A stretch of 64,000 nt of DNA, from NCBI GenBank assembly GCA_963811705.1, contig CAWESL010000007.1, positions 558,001-622,000 of the forward strand. The letters are read 5' to 3'. Source of the stretch: DATJPR01 sp963811705. Its GTDB lineage: Bacteria > Bacteroidota > Ignavibacteria > UBA10030 > UBA6906. The first letter of the stretch is position 1. Each line of letters starts with the position of its first letter. The position numbers were made by a program, and so were the translations under genes. This document shows positions 8,701 to 17,559 of this stretch, piece after piece. The notes beneath the pieces were generated by a model that was not told where the DNA came from, made no database searches, and was given only the letters and a program-made list of their open reading frames with translations.

Positions 8701-9876
8701 TCAACGAATGGGGTTCTGAGAACGGCGTGATGAGAGCTTGAATCGCCACTTTTGGACCAGAGGTTCCAGGCGCTTCGTCCACAAGTCGCGATGATGGAAT
8801 GCGACCACGAGGAGGTACAATGCGACATTCGGGCGGAGGATCCCTCCGCGGGTAATGGTCATGCGACCGAACCCTTCATCCTTCGCCCCCATGGTGAACT
8901 TGTAGGGGGTTCCTCCCTCGCCGAGATCGACCGTGCTGCATTTGCGGTTGATCGCATCGCGAATGACGTGATTCATGAGAACAATGCCGGGACCGTATCG
9001 CGCCAACGCGTGCGAAGGATCCCTCCCGGTCAGGTAGAGCGAACAGCCGTCGCGACTGTAGAATGCGAGCAGCGCAGCGAACCGGGTCTCTTCCTTTTTC
9101 AGGAAGAACCAGCACGCCCGAACGGAGGGTCCTGGCGTGGCGGACACACGTTTCAGGAATTCTCCGAACCGATCCTTCGAAACAAAATGCCCCCGGACGG
9201 ATCGCGCAGCCATGGCGCCTGAGTGCAGTCGCACAAAATCCTCAAACACCTGAGGATCATCGATCCCGGCGAGAGCCTCAATTTCGACTCCGTTCTTCAA
9301 CAAGACCCGCTCATGCCGTGCACGAAGGTGACGGTCGTTTCGGGCAAGCGATCGGAAGTACGTCCGCCAATCGTGGGGAGGCCTCAAAACAAGGTGCACG
9401 GTACTGCGTCTTTCCCATCGGACGTACGCCCCTCCCCGTCTCACATGCAGACTGAGCTTTGAGAAGAACGTTGACTCCGTCGGGAAATGATGAAAGTCCG
9501 CGACGTCGATTTCTCCGTCCCGCAGAAGTCGCAGCAGAAGATTCGAAGCTGCCCCTGCAACTTCTTCCAGGGAGCTCCCGAGAACGAGCGGCTCATACTC
9601 GCCGGAAATTTCCAGTTCGCCCATCATGCGAAGGCGGCGGAGCTTCAGCCCCGCCGTCGACTTCACTTCGACAAAGAACGGCACAATTCCGACGAGGTGA
9701 TCGCCGTCGCGGAGGATCAGCAGCGCCATCCGGATCGTGTCCCGGTACACCCGCCACCAGGAAAACAACCAGTCAAACGACTGAAAAAGATTGCCTTGCG
9801 CTTCTTCATGCAGGGCATCCCAGTCAGACTTTAGGGCCTCAAACTCTTCATCACTCGTCAGAACGAATTCGGTCAT
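8701..9876 (-). CDS. CelD/BcsL-like GNAT acyltransferase
   Basis: 391 residues with the tandem-GNAT layout of the Acetyltransf_6 (CelD/BcsL, FemAB-like) family. The N-terminus has LHEEAQGNLFQSFDWLFSWW, the segment that in this family begins the first GNAT domain. The second GNAT domain spans about 180-350, including ARYGPGIVLMNHVIRDAI and the typical ending VDLGEGGTPYKFTMGAKDE. Such proteins occur widely in exopolysaccharide loci, where they are thought to acylate sugars or peptides, but substrates are mostly unknown. It precedes the rmlC/rmlB genes by 127 bp. The first 26 bp overlap a small weak ORF (9851-10015). Confidence 0.8.
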   Translation of the reverse strand: MTEFVLTSDEEFEALKSDWDALHEEAQGNLFQSFDWLFSWWRVYRDTIRMALLILRDGDHLVGIVPFFVEVKSTAGLKLRRLRMMGELEISGEYEPLVLGSSLEEVAGAASNLLLRLLRDGEIDVADFHHFPTESTFFSKLSLHVRRGGAYVRWERRSTVHLVLRPPHDWRTYFRSLARNDRHLRARHERVLLKNGVEIEALAGIDDPQVFEDFVRLHSGAMAARSVRGHFVSKDRFGEFLKRVSATPGPSVRACWFFLKKEETRFAALLAFYSRDGCSLYLTGRDPSHALARYGPGIVLMNHVIRDAINRKCSTVDLGEGGTPYKFTMGAKDEGFGRMTITRGGILRPNVALYLLVVAFHHRDLWTKRLEPLVQKWRFKLSSRRSQNPIR

Positions 9877-10015
9877 AGCAGCGGATGAATGCCGGAATAG
9901 GCATGAGAAATTGCAGGGAACGCTTCGTCGTATGTCTCATGACATTGTACGACGAATCGAGCATTCGCGCAATGACCGACGGTAACTTCTCTCGAAGAGA
10001 CTTAACGATGAGCAC
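9851..10015 (-). CDS. Possible 54-residue ORF of unknown function
   Basis: A GTG at 10015 opens a 54-residue frame (LREKLPSVIARMLDSSYNVM ... FIRCYDRIRSDE) that fills the gap between the GH123-like gene and the acyltransferase gene and overlaps the start of the latter by 26 bp. Codon choice looks plausible for coding, but there is no recognisable motif and no clear ribosome site. It may be a genuine small basic protein, a remnant of a larger gene, or chance. Confidence 0.25.
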   Translation of the reverse strand: MLIVKSLREKLPSVIARMLDSSYNVMRHTTKRSLQFLMPIPAFIRCYDRIRSDE

Positions 10016-10052
10016 CCGTTCCGAGACGAGCTTTCTCCCTGATTCGCGGATC

Positions 10053-13000
10053 CTACTTAAGGAGAAGCAGGCGGCGGACTTGTGTAAAATATCCTGCTTC
10101 CAACTGATAGAAGTAGGTGCCGCTGGCGAGATTCCTCGCATCAAGGACAACCTGGTGGAGACCCGCTTGCTGCACGCCGTTCACCAGATACCGGACCGTC
10201 TGACCAACAACGTTGAACAAAATCAGCCGTACCATTACCGGGTTGGGGATGCTGTATCGGATTGTGGTTTGAGGGTTGAAGGGATTCGGATAGTTTTGCT
10301 CAAGGGCGAACGTTGCCGCGACAGGCGCATTCGGGTCTGACGGAGTCGTGAACGCAACCAACGGGGTGAACGGACTCTGGGCACCCGATCCCATTGCGCG
10401 GAGACGAAGGAAATACCGTGTTTGGAACAAGAGACCGGTCAGTGTACGCGTCGTATCCGTATACGAGGAATCGTTCAGCACGATTGAGGCGAAGAGTGAA
10501 TCCATCGCCACCTGGATCTGGTACTTCGTCGCTCCCTGGACCGGCGTCCAGGAGAGGTTCAACGCAACGTTCTGTCCGACTGCGGTACTGCCTTTGATTT
10601 GTACCACGGGCGCAGGGAGTATTGCCACCTGTGTTGTGAAGAAACGCACTTCGCTCGGGGTCCCGAGATTGACGCCATCCGAAGCCCGGACTCTCCAGTA
10701 ATAGGTCGTTTGATGGTCCGGGAGGTTGACGGTCCGCACACCGGTCGTCGCCGAGTCGAAAATCACCCTTGCGGTGATTGCCGGATCGGTGCCGACTTCG
10801 AGATAGTACTTGCTCGCGCCGAGCACCTGTTGCCATACGAACATGATGGTCAAGGGCAGGTCTCGGGCTCCTGCGGGAGGAGCGGTGAGAAGGGGCGCTG
10901 CGAGAGTACCGCTGGGAGGAGGCGCAATCGTGAGGAACGTCGACGTGCCGCTGAAGGCGCTGGCAGCCGTCGGACTTAACGCACGCAGTCGAAGATAGTA
11001 CCGCGTGGAAAACGAGAGTCCCCGGACCTGCCGGACGGTATCCGACACGGTCGAATCGTTGGTGACGAGCTGAGTGTACAACGAATCCGTCGCAAGCTGG
11101 ACATGATAGAGCGTCGCGCCCTGGACCGGGTGCCAGACGAAATCCACAACCTGCGAGAGGTCGGTCGTCCCGGAATGCGGGAAAATCAACCGGGGCGAAG
11201 AGAGCGTTACCGGCAGAGGATTCGTGGACGTCTGTGCCTTCAGGACGATGTTGTCCACCCAGTACTGGTCGCCCGCCTTGGCGTAGGCATTGAACGAAAA
11301 CCGAAGGCGGGCATCGGACACCGTGTCCTTGAAATTCACCGTTGTGAAATCGATCGTGTAGAGCGTCCACTGATTCGTCAGCCGTATGCCGCGTGATGAG
11401 AGCCCGTACGGCGTGAAGGGCGCGACGTGCTGGCCGATCGAAACATCCATGGAATCGCCGGAATTGCTGAAGGCGGCGAACGTCAATTCGTATTTGGTCG
11501 ACGGGAGGAGCACCAGATTGTACTGATACAACTGCGTGTTGGTTCCGGGCGATGTGACGGAGATCTCACCTGCATTTGACCCGTCGATGCTCGGGCCCCC
11601 GACCGTCAGTGATCCGCCTCCATTCGTAAAGAAGTACCACCCGTTGGTCCCGTCCTCGAAACCCGAATTGGTAAGAAGGTTCCCGCTCAGGTCCGGCGGA
11701 TGGGCCCCGACCGAGACCGAAGCAACATACTGGATGCTCCCGCCCGGGCCGTTGAGCGTGAGCACGAAGGATGTCGACGACGTTACATTGACCCCGAGAC
11801 TATCCTGGAGCGGAACCGTGCCAAACCCGTTATTGAGAGTCGCAGATGTCGCATTTGACGAAGTCCATTTCAGGGAGACCGTCCCTCCTCCGGGAGGGAG
11901 CGTCGTCGGATCCGCGACGAAATTGCCGGTCGGAGGGAACAGGATTTGCCCGGCTCGACTGGCCAGGGAATCTGCAAGTTGACGTCGGACCTGTTCGAAG
12001 AGATACCCATGTTCTGCGTAGACCGGCTGCTGATCGAAGCTTCCGGCACTGGTATACGAGCCGCCCCAGTCATCAAGCGCATGAGGAACGATCGTATTGA
12101 CCATGGCAGTGACGTCGATGCCCGCTTGTTTGGCGAGCCACAGGTATTCGTAGTCCTGCTGCCCACGGCGCATATTATTCAATCGAATGCATCCGATCGG
12201 GCCTTGAAAGCCGCGGGAATCTCCCGGGTAGATCACGTCGATGCCAGGATAAAACACCATCCCTGCTCCCCAGGCGGTCGTGGAACCGTACGGTGTCCCG
12301 CCAGGGATATAATTGTCATTCCAGACATCTTTCGCATTGGGGCTCGGCGGGAGGTCCTCGGCATAGAACGACGTCGTCCAGAAGAAGAAAAGATCGATGC
12401 CGTATTTCCAGGAGATCCAGGGATTGACCCGGCTATCGGTCGCGAAGTCGTCGATGAGTTCCATATTCCCCCACATCGGTCGTGTCCCGTTGTAGGTGCT
12501 GAAGAGATCTCCCTGGGGTTTTCTCGCAGCCAGATCGGACATGCGAATTCCCGGCTGTGCCGAAAGCGACCAGATGTCGATGTAATCGTAGAACCCCTGA
12601 AACACAAATTCTTTGGTGAAAAACCGGTGAAGATTTTTCCCCGGTCCGGTGCTTGCTTTGATCCACGAGCATTTGTCCTGAATCAACTGGACCACCGCCG
12701 GGTTTTTCACGTCGCCTTCGTCATCCATGTACTTGAATCGAAGGACGTCGGGGGCATTGCCTTGAAACCACCCTTCCCATGCATCGGCCGCGGATTGCCA
12801 CGCGTCCGGCGTGGCAGGAGCGAACCCGCTGAGCGAGCCGTTATTGGGCTGATCATAGGTTCCGATGGAATACACTTTGTTCCCGACGCCGACACCGGGG
12901 CCGTCATACCCATGTTGCGCTGTGTACGCAGTCCCCGTATAGTACTCGGCAAGATGGGTCTTAAAATTGTCGAGGGATTGCCGGCCGTCAACAAGATCAA

Positions 13001-13823
13001 TCCGATGACGATGAGAAAAATTCATGAACTTCCGGAACATGTCCCAGTACGCCGGAGTATTGTAGACGAGGCCGTAACGCGACACCAACAGGTCGAAGTC
13101 CCATGAGAAAAACGTTTTCGCATGGGTCTCGTCAGGAAGGGAAAAGTTGTACACCTTTAACGTCAACGGAAGAGTGTAGGCGGTCACGCCGTCGACCGTG
13201 ACTTTCACCGTGGCGGCATAGGTGCCGGTCGCGGCATCATTCGGAATGTAAATGTCGACCCAGACCGCCTGCGTATTCCCGCCCGCGACGGGGAACGGAG
13301 CGCCCCCCTGGCCGTTTGCAGGAGACTTCACGGGAGCCTCGAAGGGGACAAGAGCATCCGGAATCGGACCGACAAAATCATCATCCGGAAGCGGCCGCGC
13401 ATTGGAGAACCCGTAGCCTCCAGTGAACGGCGATCGCTGGGTGACATTCGTGTAGCTCTCGACGAACAGATCAATCCGCCTTCCGACGAGGTAGTCGGGA
13501 CCGGCGGAACTCAAATTGGTGATGATTGATGAGCCATTCACAAGGCTATCGAGAACGACGTTCACATTATTGGCACCTGTTCCGGCCGCCTCAAGGATCA
13601 ACTGGAACGCGACGGTTTCATTCTTTGCACCGAACAACGAAATGGCATGACCATCCCATACGGGATTATTTGTTCCGTCTTTTCCGGAATGGTTGAGATC
13701 GTTTTGTTTGACTTTCTCCCCGTCGTCGATGGCCCACGCAGCGGTGATGCCGGGCTGAGCCGAAGTCTTTGCGCAGGAGCAGAAGAGGAGTAGAAGGGGA
13801 ATACTGAACCAGTATGATCGCAT
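10053..13823 (-). CDS. Secreted GH123-like (DUF4091) protein with CBM, three FN3 domains and type IX sorting tail
   Basis: About 1256 residues from the ATG at 13823, which places a signal peptide (ending TSAQ) at the very start; an ATG at 13853 is also possible. Residues below count from 13853. About 40-225 form a beta-rich N-terminal domain. About 230-640 resemble the DUF4091/GH123 catalytic barrel, with FKYMDDEGD near 375 holding an adjacent Asp-Glu pair like the catalytic pair of GH123 beta-N-acetylgalactosaminidases. Then come a short Ig-like strand region, a CBM4/9-like jelly roll (about 720-875), three FN3-like repeats (about 880-1170) and a C-terminal sorting domain opening LEQNYPNPFNPQTTIRYS and ending RRLLLLK. 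It is expected to be exported and attached to the cell surface by type IX secretion. The substrate is unknown; the locus suggests the cell's own or a related glycan. Confidence 0.8.
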   Translation of the reverse strand: MRSYWFSIPLLLLFCSCAKTSAQPGITAAWAIDDGEKVKQNDLNHSGKDGTNNPVWDGHAISLFGAKNETVAFQLILEAAGTGANNVNVVLDSLVNGSSIITNLSSAGPDYLVGRRIDLFVESYTNVTQRSPFTGGYGFSNARPLPDDDFVGPIPDALVPFEAPVKSPANGQGGAPFPVAGGNTQAVWVDIYIPNDAATGTYAATVKVTVDGVTAYTLPLTLKVYNFSLPDETHAKTFFSWDFDLLVSRYGLVYNTPAYWDMFRKFMNFSHRHRIDLVDGRQSLDNFKTHLAEYYTGTAYTAQHGYDGPGVGVGNKVYSIGTYDQPNNGSLSGFAPATPDAWQSAADAWEGWFQGNAPDVLRFKYMDDEGDVKNPAVVQLIQDKCSWIKASTGPGKNLHRFFTKEFVFQGFYDYIDIWSLSAQPGIRMSDLAARKPQGDLFSTYNGTRPMWGNMELIDDFATDSRVNPWISWKYGIDLFFFWTTSFYAEDLPPSPNAKDVWNDNYIPGGTPYGSTTAWGAGMVFYPGIDVIYPGDSRGFQGPIGCIRLNNMRRGQQDYEYLWLAKQAGIDVTAMVNTIVPHALDDWGGSYTSAGSFDQQPVYAEHGYLFEQVRRQLADSLASRAGQILFPPTGNFVADPTTLPPGGGTVSLKWTSSNATSATLNNGFGTVPLQDSLGVNVTSSTSFVLTLNGPGGSIQYVASVSVGAHPPDLSGNLLTNSGFEDGTNGWYFFTNGGGSLTVGGPSIDGSNAGEISVTSPGTNTQLYQYNLVLLPSTKYELTFAAFSNSGDSMDVSIGQHVAPFTPYGLSSRGIRLTNQWTLYTIDFTTVNFKDTVSDARLRFSFNAYAKAGDQYWVDNIVLKAQTSTNPLPVTLSSPRLIFPHSGTTDLSQVVDFVWHPVQGATLYHVQLATDSLYTQLVTNDSTVSDTVRQVRGLSFSTRYYLRLRALSPTAASAFSGTSTFLTIAPPPSGTLAAPLLTAPPAGARDLPLTIMFVWQQVLGASKYYLEVGTDPAITARVIFDSATTGVRTVNLPDHQTTYYWRVRASDGVNLGTPSEVRFFTTQVAILPAPVVQIKGSTAVGQNVALNLSWTPVQGATKYQIQVAMDSLFASIVLNDSSYTDTTRTLTGLLFQTRYFLRLRAMGSGAQSPFTPLVAFTTPSDPNAPVAATFALEQNYPNPFNPQTTIRYSIPNPVMVRLILFNVVGQTVRYLVNGVQQAGLHQVVLDARNLASGTYFYQLEAGYFTQVRRLLLLK

Positions 13824-14085
13824 TAAGAGGTTACCCTTCTCTGGAGGCTTCATACAATGACAGTACTGTCCGGTTGATCATTCGTGCGATTCGCATAGTC
13901 GCGTGACTCCTCTTGAGGCCGGAGAATTCCGCGCCCGCTGCGATTTCAAATCACGCGTTCCGATAAGTAGCAGAACAGTTGTTGTCACGAAGTGACTTAG
14001 TGCGGTGGCACACACCCTGTGACGAGGTCAAACCGGAAAGAACTGATACAATTACACGAAATTCATTTGGAAATCAATGTACAAT

Positions 14086-14093
14086 CAAAGATA
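14086..14093 (-). promoter_or_regulatory. Candidate FCB-type -7 promoter element
   Basis: The minus strand reads TATCTTTG, an exact match to the Bacteroidota -7 consensus TAnnTTTG, inside the AT-rich spacer upstream of the GH123-like gene at 10053-13823. The nearest upstream TTG is only 14 bp away instead of about 19-21, and the distance to the start codon is over 230 bp, so support is partial. Confidence 0.35.
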
Positions 14094-14259
14094 AAGAATG
14101 TCAATTGCAAGTAATATTTTGCGAATGTGTGTATTTTGTTGTTATCTGGTTTTGATTAGCAGGAATTCCATCAATGAGACCCACAATGACCGCCGTATGA
14201 GGATGGGCTTTTGCCGCAGCGTGGATAGATCCTAAACGTCTGCCACCCCCTGAAAGGTG

Positions 14260-14293
14260 AAAGAGGAGCCCCGCACTTGCAGGGCTCCTCTTT
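14260..14293 (-). terminator. Perfect 12-bp inverted repeat, probable terminator of the 14331-17231 gene
   Basis: AAAGAGGAGCCC (14260-14271) and GGGCTCCTCTTT (14282-14293) are exact reverse complements around a 10-base loop. The hairpin lies 37 bp beyond the stop of the minus-strand GH123-like gene. The trailing T tract on that strand is short (TTTC), so it may be a stable 3' end or a weaker terminator rather than a textbook one. Confidence 0.65.
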
Positions 14294-14330
14294 GGGACCT
14301 CTTTTGCTCAAGGAATAACGCTAACCCTAT

Positions 14331-17231
14331 CTACCTCAGCAGCAGCATCCTCACCGTCTGAGAAGACTGCGGCGTTGTCAGTCGGCAGAAGTATGCCCCA
14401 CTCGAGAGACCCGCGCCGTTGAACTGCACCCGGTGAACTCCGGCGGCTTCAACTTCTCCTTCCACCAGCGTCGCCACCAACCGGCCGAGAGGATCGTAGA
14501 CCTTCAGCGATACCGGAGCGGCCGCAGCAAGCGCATACGTGAGTTGTGTCGTGGGGTTGAACGGGTTGGGATAGTTCTGCTGCAGCCCGTAGCGTACCGG
14601 GGCTGCAGCGCTCTGCCCATTCGGTGCCACCGCTGTCGTCGTGTTGACTTCCAGCAAACTCACGTCGTCGATCCAGTATTCGTCGCCGTTCTGCGCATAC
14701 GGTGCGAACGAGAACCGGAGCCGTCCGTCGTTCACGGTCGTCAAGAAGTTTTTCGTGGTGAAATTGATGGCGTAGTCTTTCCAGCTGGACTGCAGCGCGA
14801 CAGGGTTCGAAGCAAGACCGTAATTCGTATACGGCGCGACATGCTCGCACAACGATACGTCCATGCTGCGACCTGAACTCGAATACGCGGCGAACGCGAG
14901 CACATATTGCGTGTTGGGCTTCAGAACGAGATTGTACTGATAAAGCTGCTCGTTGGACCCTGACTGGACGATGGCAACGTGTCCCGCCAATCCGCCGTCA
15001 CGCCCTGCGGCGTTCGCATCAAACGTCGCCTGGGCGTTCGAATACGCGATCCAGGGGTCCGTTCCAGTCTCAAACGACGCGTTGGCCACGACATTGGCCG
15101 TGTCCAACTCGCCGGCTTCGACATTGACCGTCGTTGAAGCACGAATGGAATCCGGCCCGGCAGCGGCAGTCAGGGTGAACGTGGTCGTGCTCGAAACCTG
15201 CACTGTCCGCGTCCCGCTTGCACTGACGTTTCCAATCCCGTTGTCGATATGCACAACGGAGGCACCGTCGGCATTCCATGTCACGGTCACCTGACCACCG
15301 CCTGCAGAGAGGATTTCGGGAGTAGCCGCGATGGTCGCCGTCGGCGTCGCGCCTGCCGATTCACCGTCAAGCAGTTGCGCTACGGCCCGGCGGGCGTCTT
15401 CATAGAGATAGCCTTGCTGGGCATACGCCGGCTGCTGGTTGAAGCTTGCGGCGCTCGTGTAGCTGTCACCCCAGTCGTCAAGCGCGTGCGGGACGACCTG
15501 GTTTACAATCCCGGAAACATCGATGCCTGCCTGTTTGGCCAACCACAGATATTCGTAGTCCTGCTGCCCTCTTCGGAAATTCTTCATCCGGATGCAGCTG
15601 ACCGGGCCCTGGACGCCTCGGGAATCGTCCGGGTAGAGGACGTCGATTCCCGGGTACATGTACATGCCCGCGCCCCAGGATTTGATTGAGCCGTACGGGT
15701 TGCCACTCGGGAGGTAGTTGTCGTCCCACACGTTCTTCGCGTTCGGGCTCGGTGGAACGTATTCCGCATAGAAGGCGATCGTCCAGTAGAAGATCACGTC
15801 GACACCATACTTCCAGCAGATCCACGGGTCGACCCGATTATCGGTGGCGTTGACATCGATCAACTCCATATTCCCCCACATCGGACGGGTCCCGTTGTAC
15901 CCGCTGAACATGTCTCCGCTCGGCCGCCGTGTCTTTATGTCGCTGAGGAGCAGTCCGGGTTGCGCAGAGAGAGACCAGATATCGATGTAATCGTAAAAGC
16001 CCTTGTAGACGAACTCTTTGGTAAAGAATCGGTGCAGATTCTTTCCGGGACCGGGACTCGATTTGATCCAGGTGCACTTGTCCTTGATCGCCTGAACGAC
16101 ATCGGGATTGTTCACATCTCCCTCGTCGTCCATATATTTGAAGCGAAGGGTCTGCGGAGCGTGATTTTGAAACCACGTTTCCCAGGAATCGGCTGCGGAT
16201 TGCCAGGCGGCTTGGGTATTCGGATAGAATCCCGAGACGAAACCGCTGTTCGGTTGGTCATACGTCCCGATCGAATACGTCCGTTCGCCCGTTCCCATCC
16301 CCGGCCCCTCATAACCGTTGTGTGTCGTATAGGCAGCGCCCGTATAATATTCTCCCAGATGGGCATCGAAGTTCGCCAGGCTTTCCCGACCGTCGACCAG
16401 CGACATCCGATGACGGTGTGCCATGTTCATGAACTTGCGGTACATCGCCCAGTATTCGGGGGTATTGTACGTCAGGCCGAAGCGATTCTCCAGCAACTCC
16501 TGACTCCATGCGAAGAAATTCCGTTGGTGGCTTTCATCGGGAAGTGTGATGTTATTGACCTTCAGGCTCACCGGAATGCGGGAAGTGGTTGCCCCGCCTT
16601 CCACAATACGGACAACGCCGGCATAGGTCCCCGCCTGTGCGTCTTTGGGAATGTAGACGTCGACCCATACTCCCTGGTTCAGCCCCGCGGCGATCGAAAA
16701 CGGCGCCCCACCCTGTCCGTGCGCAGGCGATTTCACCGGCGCCTCAAACGGGACAAGGGCGTCGGGGATGGGCCCCAGATAATCGGCATCCGGAAGCGGA
16801 CGCGAGTTCGGCAAACCGTACCCCGCCGTGAACGGCGATCGCTGCGTGACGTTCGTGTAATGTTCCACAAACATCTCGATGCGCTTGCCGACATAATCGG
16901 TCGGGTCCGCCGTGTTGCCCGTGTTGGTGATGACCGATCCGCCGTTGACCAGAGAGTCCAACGCGACCGTCACATCCCCCGCCGTTGAAGTTGCCGCTTC
17001 GAGAATGACCTGGAATGCCACGATTTCGTTCTTCGCACCGAACAGACTGATCCGACTTCCGTTCCACACTTCGTTTTTCGGACTGCTCTTCGCCCAGTGA
17101 CTCAGATCATTCTGACGAACCTTCTCTCCATCATCGACCGCCCATACTGCTGAGAGATGTGACTGACCATAGACAATAATCGGATTCGAAAATATCAATA
17201 CGCAAAACGCGATCCTGAGAATTCCCTTCAT
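14331..17231 (-). CDS. Secreted GH123-like (DUF4091) protein with CBM and type IX sorting tail
   Basis: 966 residues and a clear paralogue of the gene at 10053-13823: signal peptide ending VYGQ, the same N-terminal beta domain, the same GH123-like barrel (FKYMDDEGDVNNP near residue 365-377; DIWSLSAQPG; RRGQQDYEYLWLAKQAGID), the same CBM4/9-like module (about 720-860) and a sorting domain beginning LQQNYPNPFNPTTQLTYA. It lacks the three FN3 repeats of its paralogue, which accounts for nearly all the length difference. Tandem paralogues in separate units, one with an added spacer region, suggest duplication followed by divergence. It is predicted to be a surface glycan-active enzyme; activity is inferred from fold and the Asp-Glu pair only. 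Confidence 0.8.
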   Translation of the reverse strand: MKGILRIAFCVLIFSNPIIVYGQSHLSAVWAVDDGEKVRQNDLSHWAKSSPKNEVWNGSRISLFGAKNEIVAFQVILEAATSTAGDVTVALDSLVNGGSVITNTGNTADPTDYVGKRIEMFVEHYTNVTQRSPFTAGYGLPNSRPLPDADYLGPIPDALVPFEAPVKSPAHGQGGAPFSIAAGLNQGVWVDVYIPKDAQAGTYAGVVRIVEGGATTSRIPVSLKVNNITLPDESHQRNFFAWSQELLENRFGLTYNTPEYWAMYRKFMNMAHRHRMSLVDGRESLANFDAHLGEYYTGAAYTTHNGYEGPGMGTGERTYSIGTYDQPNSGFVSGFYPNTQAAWQSAADSWETWFQNHAPQTLRFKYMDDEGDVNNPDVVQAIKDKCTWIKSSPGPGKNLHRFFTKEFVYKGFYDYIDIWSLSAQPGLLLSDIKTRRPSGDMFSGYNGTRPMWGNMELIDVNATDNRVDPWICWKYGVDVIFYWTIAFYAEYVPPSPNAKNVWDDNYLPSGNPYGSIKSWGAGMYMYPGIDVLYPDDSRGVQGPVSCIRMKNFRRGQQDYEYLWLAKQAGIDVSGIVNQVVPHALDDWGDSYTSAASFNQQPAYAQQGYLYEDARRAVAQLLDGESAGATPTATIAATPEILSAGGGQVTVTWNADGASVVHIDNGIGNVSASGTRTVQVSSTTTFTLTAAAGPDSIRASTTVNVEAGELDTANVVANASFETGTDPWIAYSNAQATFDANAAGRDGGLAGHVAIVQSGSNEQLYQYNLVLKPNTQYVLAFAAYSSSGRSMDVSLCEHVAPYTNYGLASNPVALQSSWKDYAINFTTKNFLTTVNDGRLRFSFAPYAQNGDEYWIDDVSLLEVNTTTAVAPNGQSAAAPVRYGLQQNYPNPFNPTTQLTYALAAAAPVSLKVYDPLGRLVATLVEGEVEAAGVHRVQFNGAGLSSGAYFCRLTTPQSSQTVRMLLLR

Positions 17232-17559
17232 TGAATCCTCCGCCCTCTTAGTTGATGTGACTCACACCGTGTTCTGGATCACTTCCTGTGCCAGAGTGAG
17301 TCGCAAATTTTCGCGTGCCGATTCCATCCGTTTTTTGCGGTAATTTCCTAATGCTGAAGGATGAAGAGTGTTCAGATCGGAAATATTACCAGTTTTTTGA
17401 AGCCTGTTTCTTCAAAGCAGGTTCGGCACCTGCTCGAAATGAGTGTTTTCGGCAAAAAGTGACACCGAACCCCTGAATGCGGTGACAGCGAGGGCGAGTT
17501 GCATTTCCAGGTGGGCAGTACTACTTTGGAAGCCAGCCATCAAAAACATCGTGTCAGAC
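17232..17559. other. Divergent intergenic region between minus-strand GH123-like and plus-strand GT2 genes
   Basis: A 328-bp gap if the GT2 gene starts at 17560. It must hold promoters for two divergent units. Two small hairpins lie side by side at 17396-17433. No clear -7/-33 pair was found on either strand. An upstream ATG at 17443 in frame with the GT2 gene would shorten the gap to 211 bp. Confidence 0.5.
17396..17433. promoter_or_regulatory. Two adjacent short inverted repeats in the divergent promoter region
   Basis: TTTGAAG (17396-17402) pairs with CTTCAAA (17410-17416), and GCAGGT (17417-17422) pairs with ACCTGC (17428-17433), directly abutting. Neither is followed by a T run in the right orientation for a terminator. 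Their position between divergent genes suggests operator or leader structures, but nothing ties them to a known regulator. Confidence 0.3.

Larger units (their letters stand above)
13854..14330. other. AT-rich intergenic region between the two GH123-like genes
   Basis: A 477-bp gap with no credible gene. It is distinctly AT-rich at about 14040-14200, unlike the coding sequence on both sides. It holds an inverted repeat just past the end of the upstream gene (14260-14293) and, nearer the downstream gene, a perfect TAnnTTTG element on the minus strand (14086-14093). This is the order expected for a terminator followed by the next gene's promoter. Confidence 0.6.

Noticed and set aside
11946..13106. 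Plus-strand open frame of 386 residues
   Set aside because: It lies opposite the GH123-like gene, whose domain matches and type IX tail make the minus strand the coding one. A matching shadow (15960-16988) occurs opposite the paralogue, as expected of such an artefact.
17396..17433. Two hairpins as a terminator
   Set aside because: There is no T run downstream in either orientation, and they lie between divergent starts instead of after a stop.
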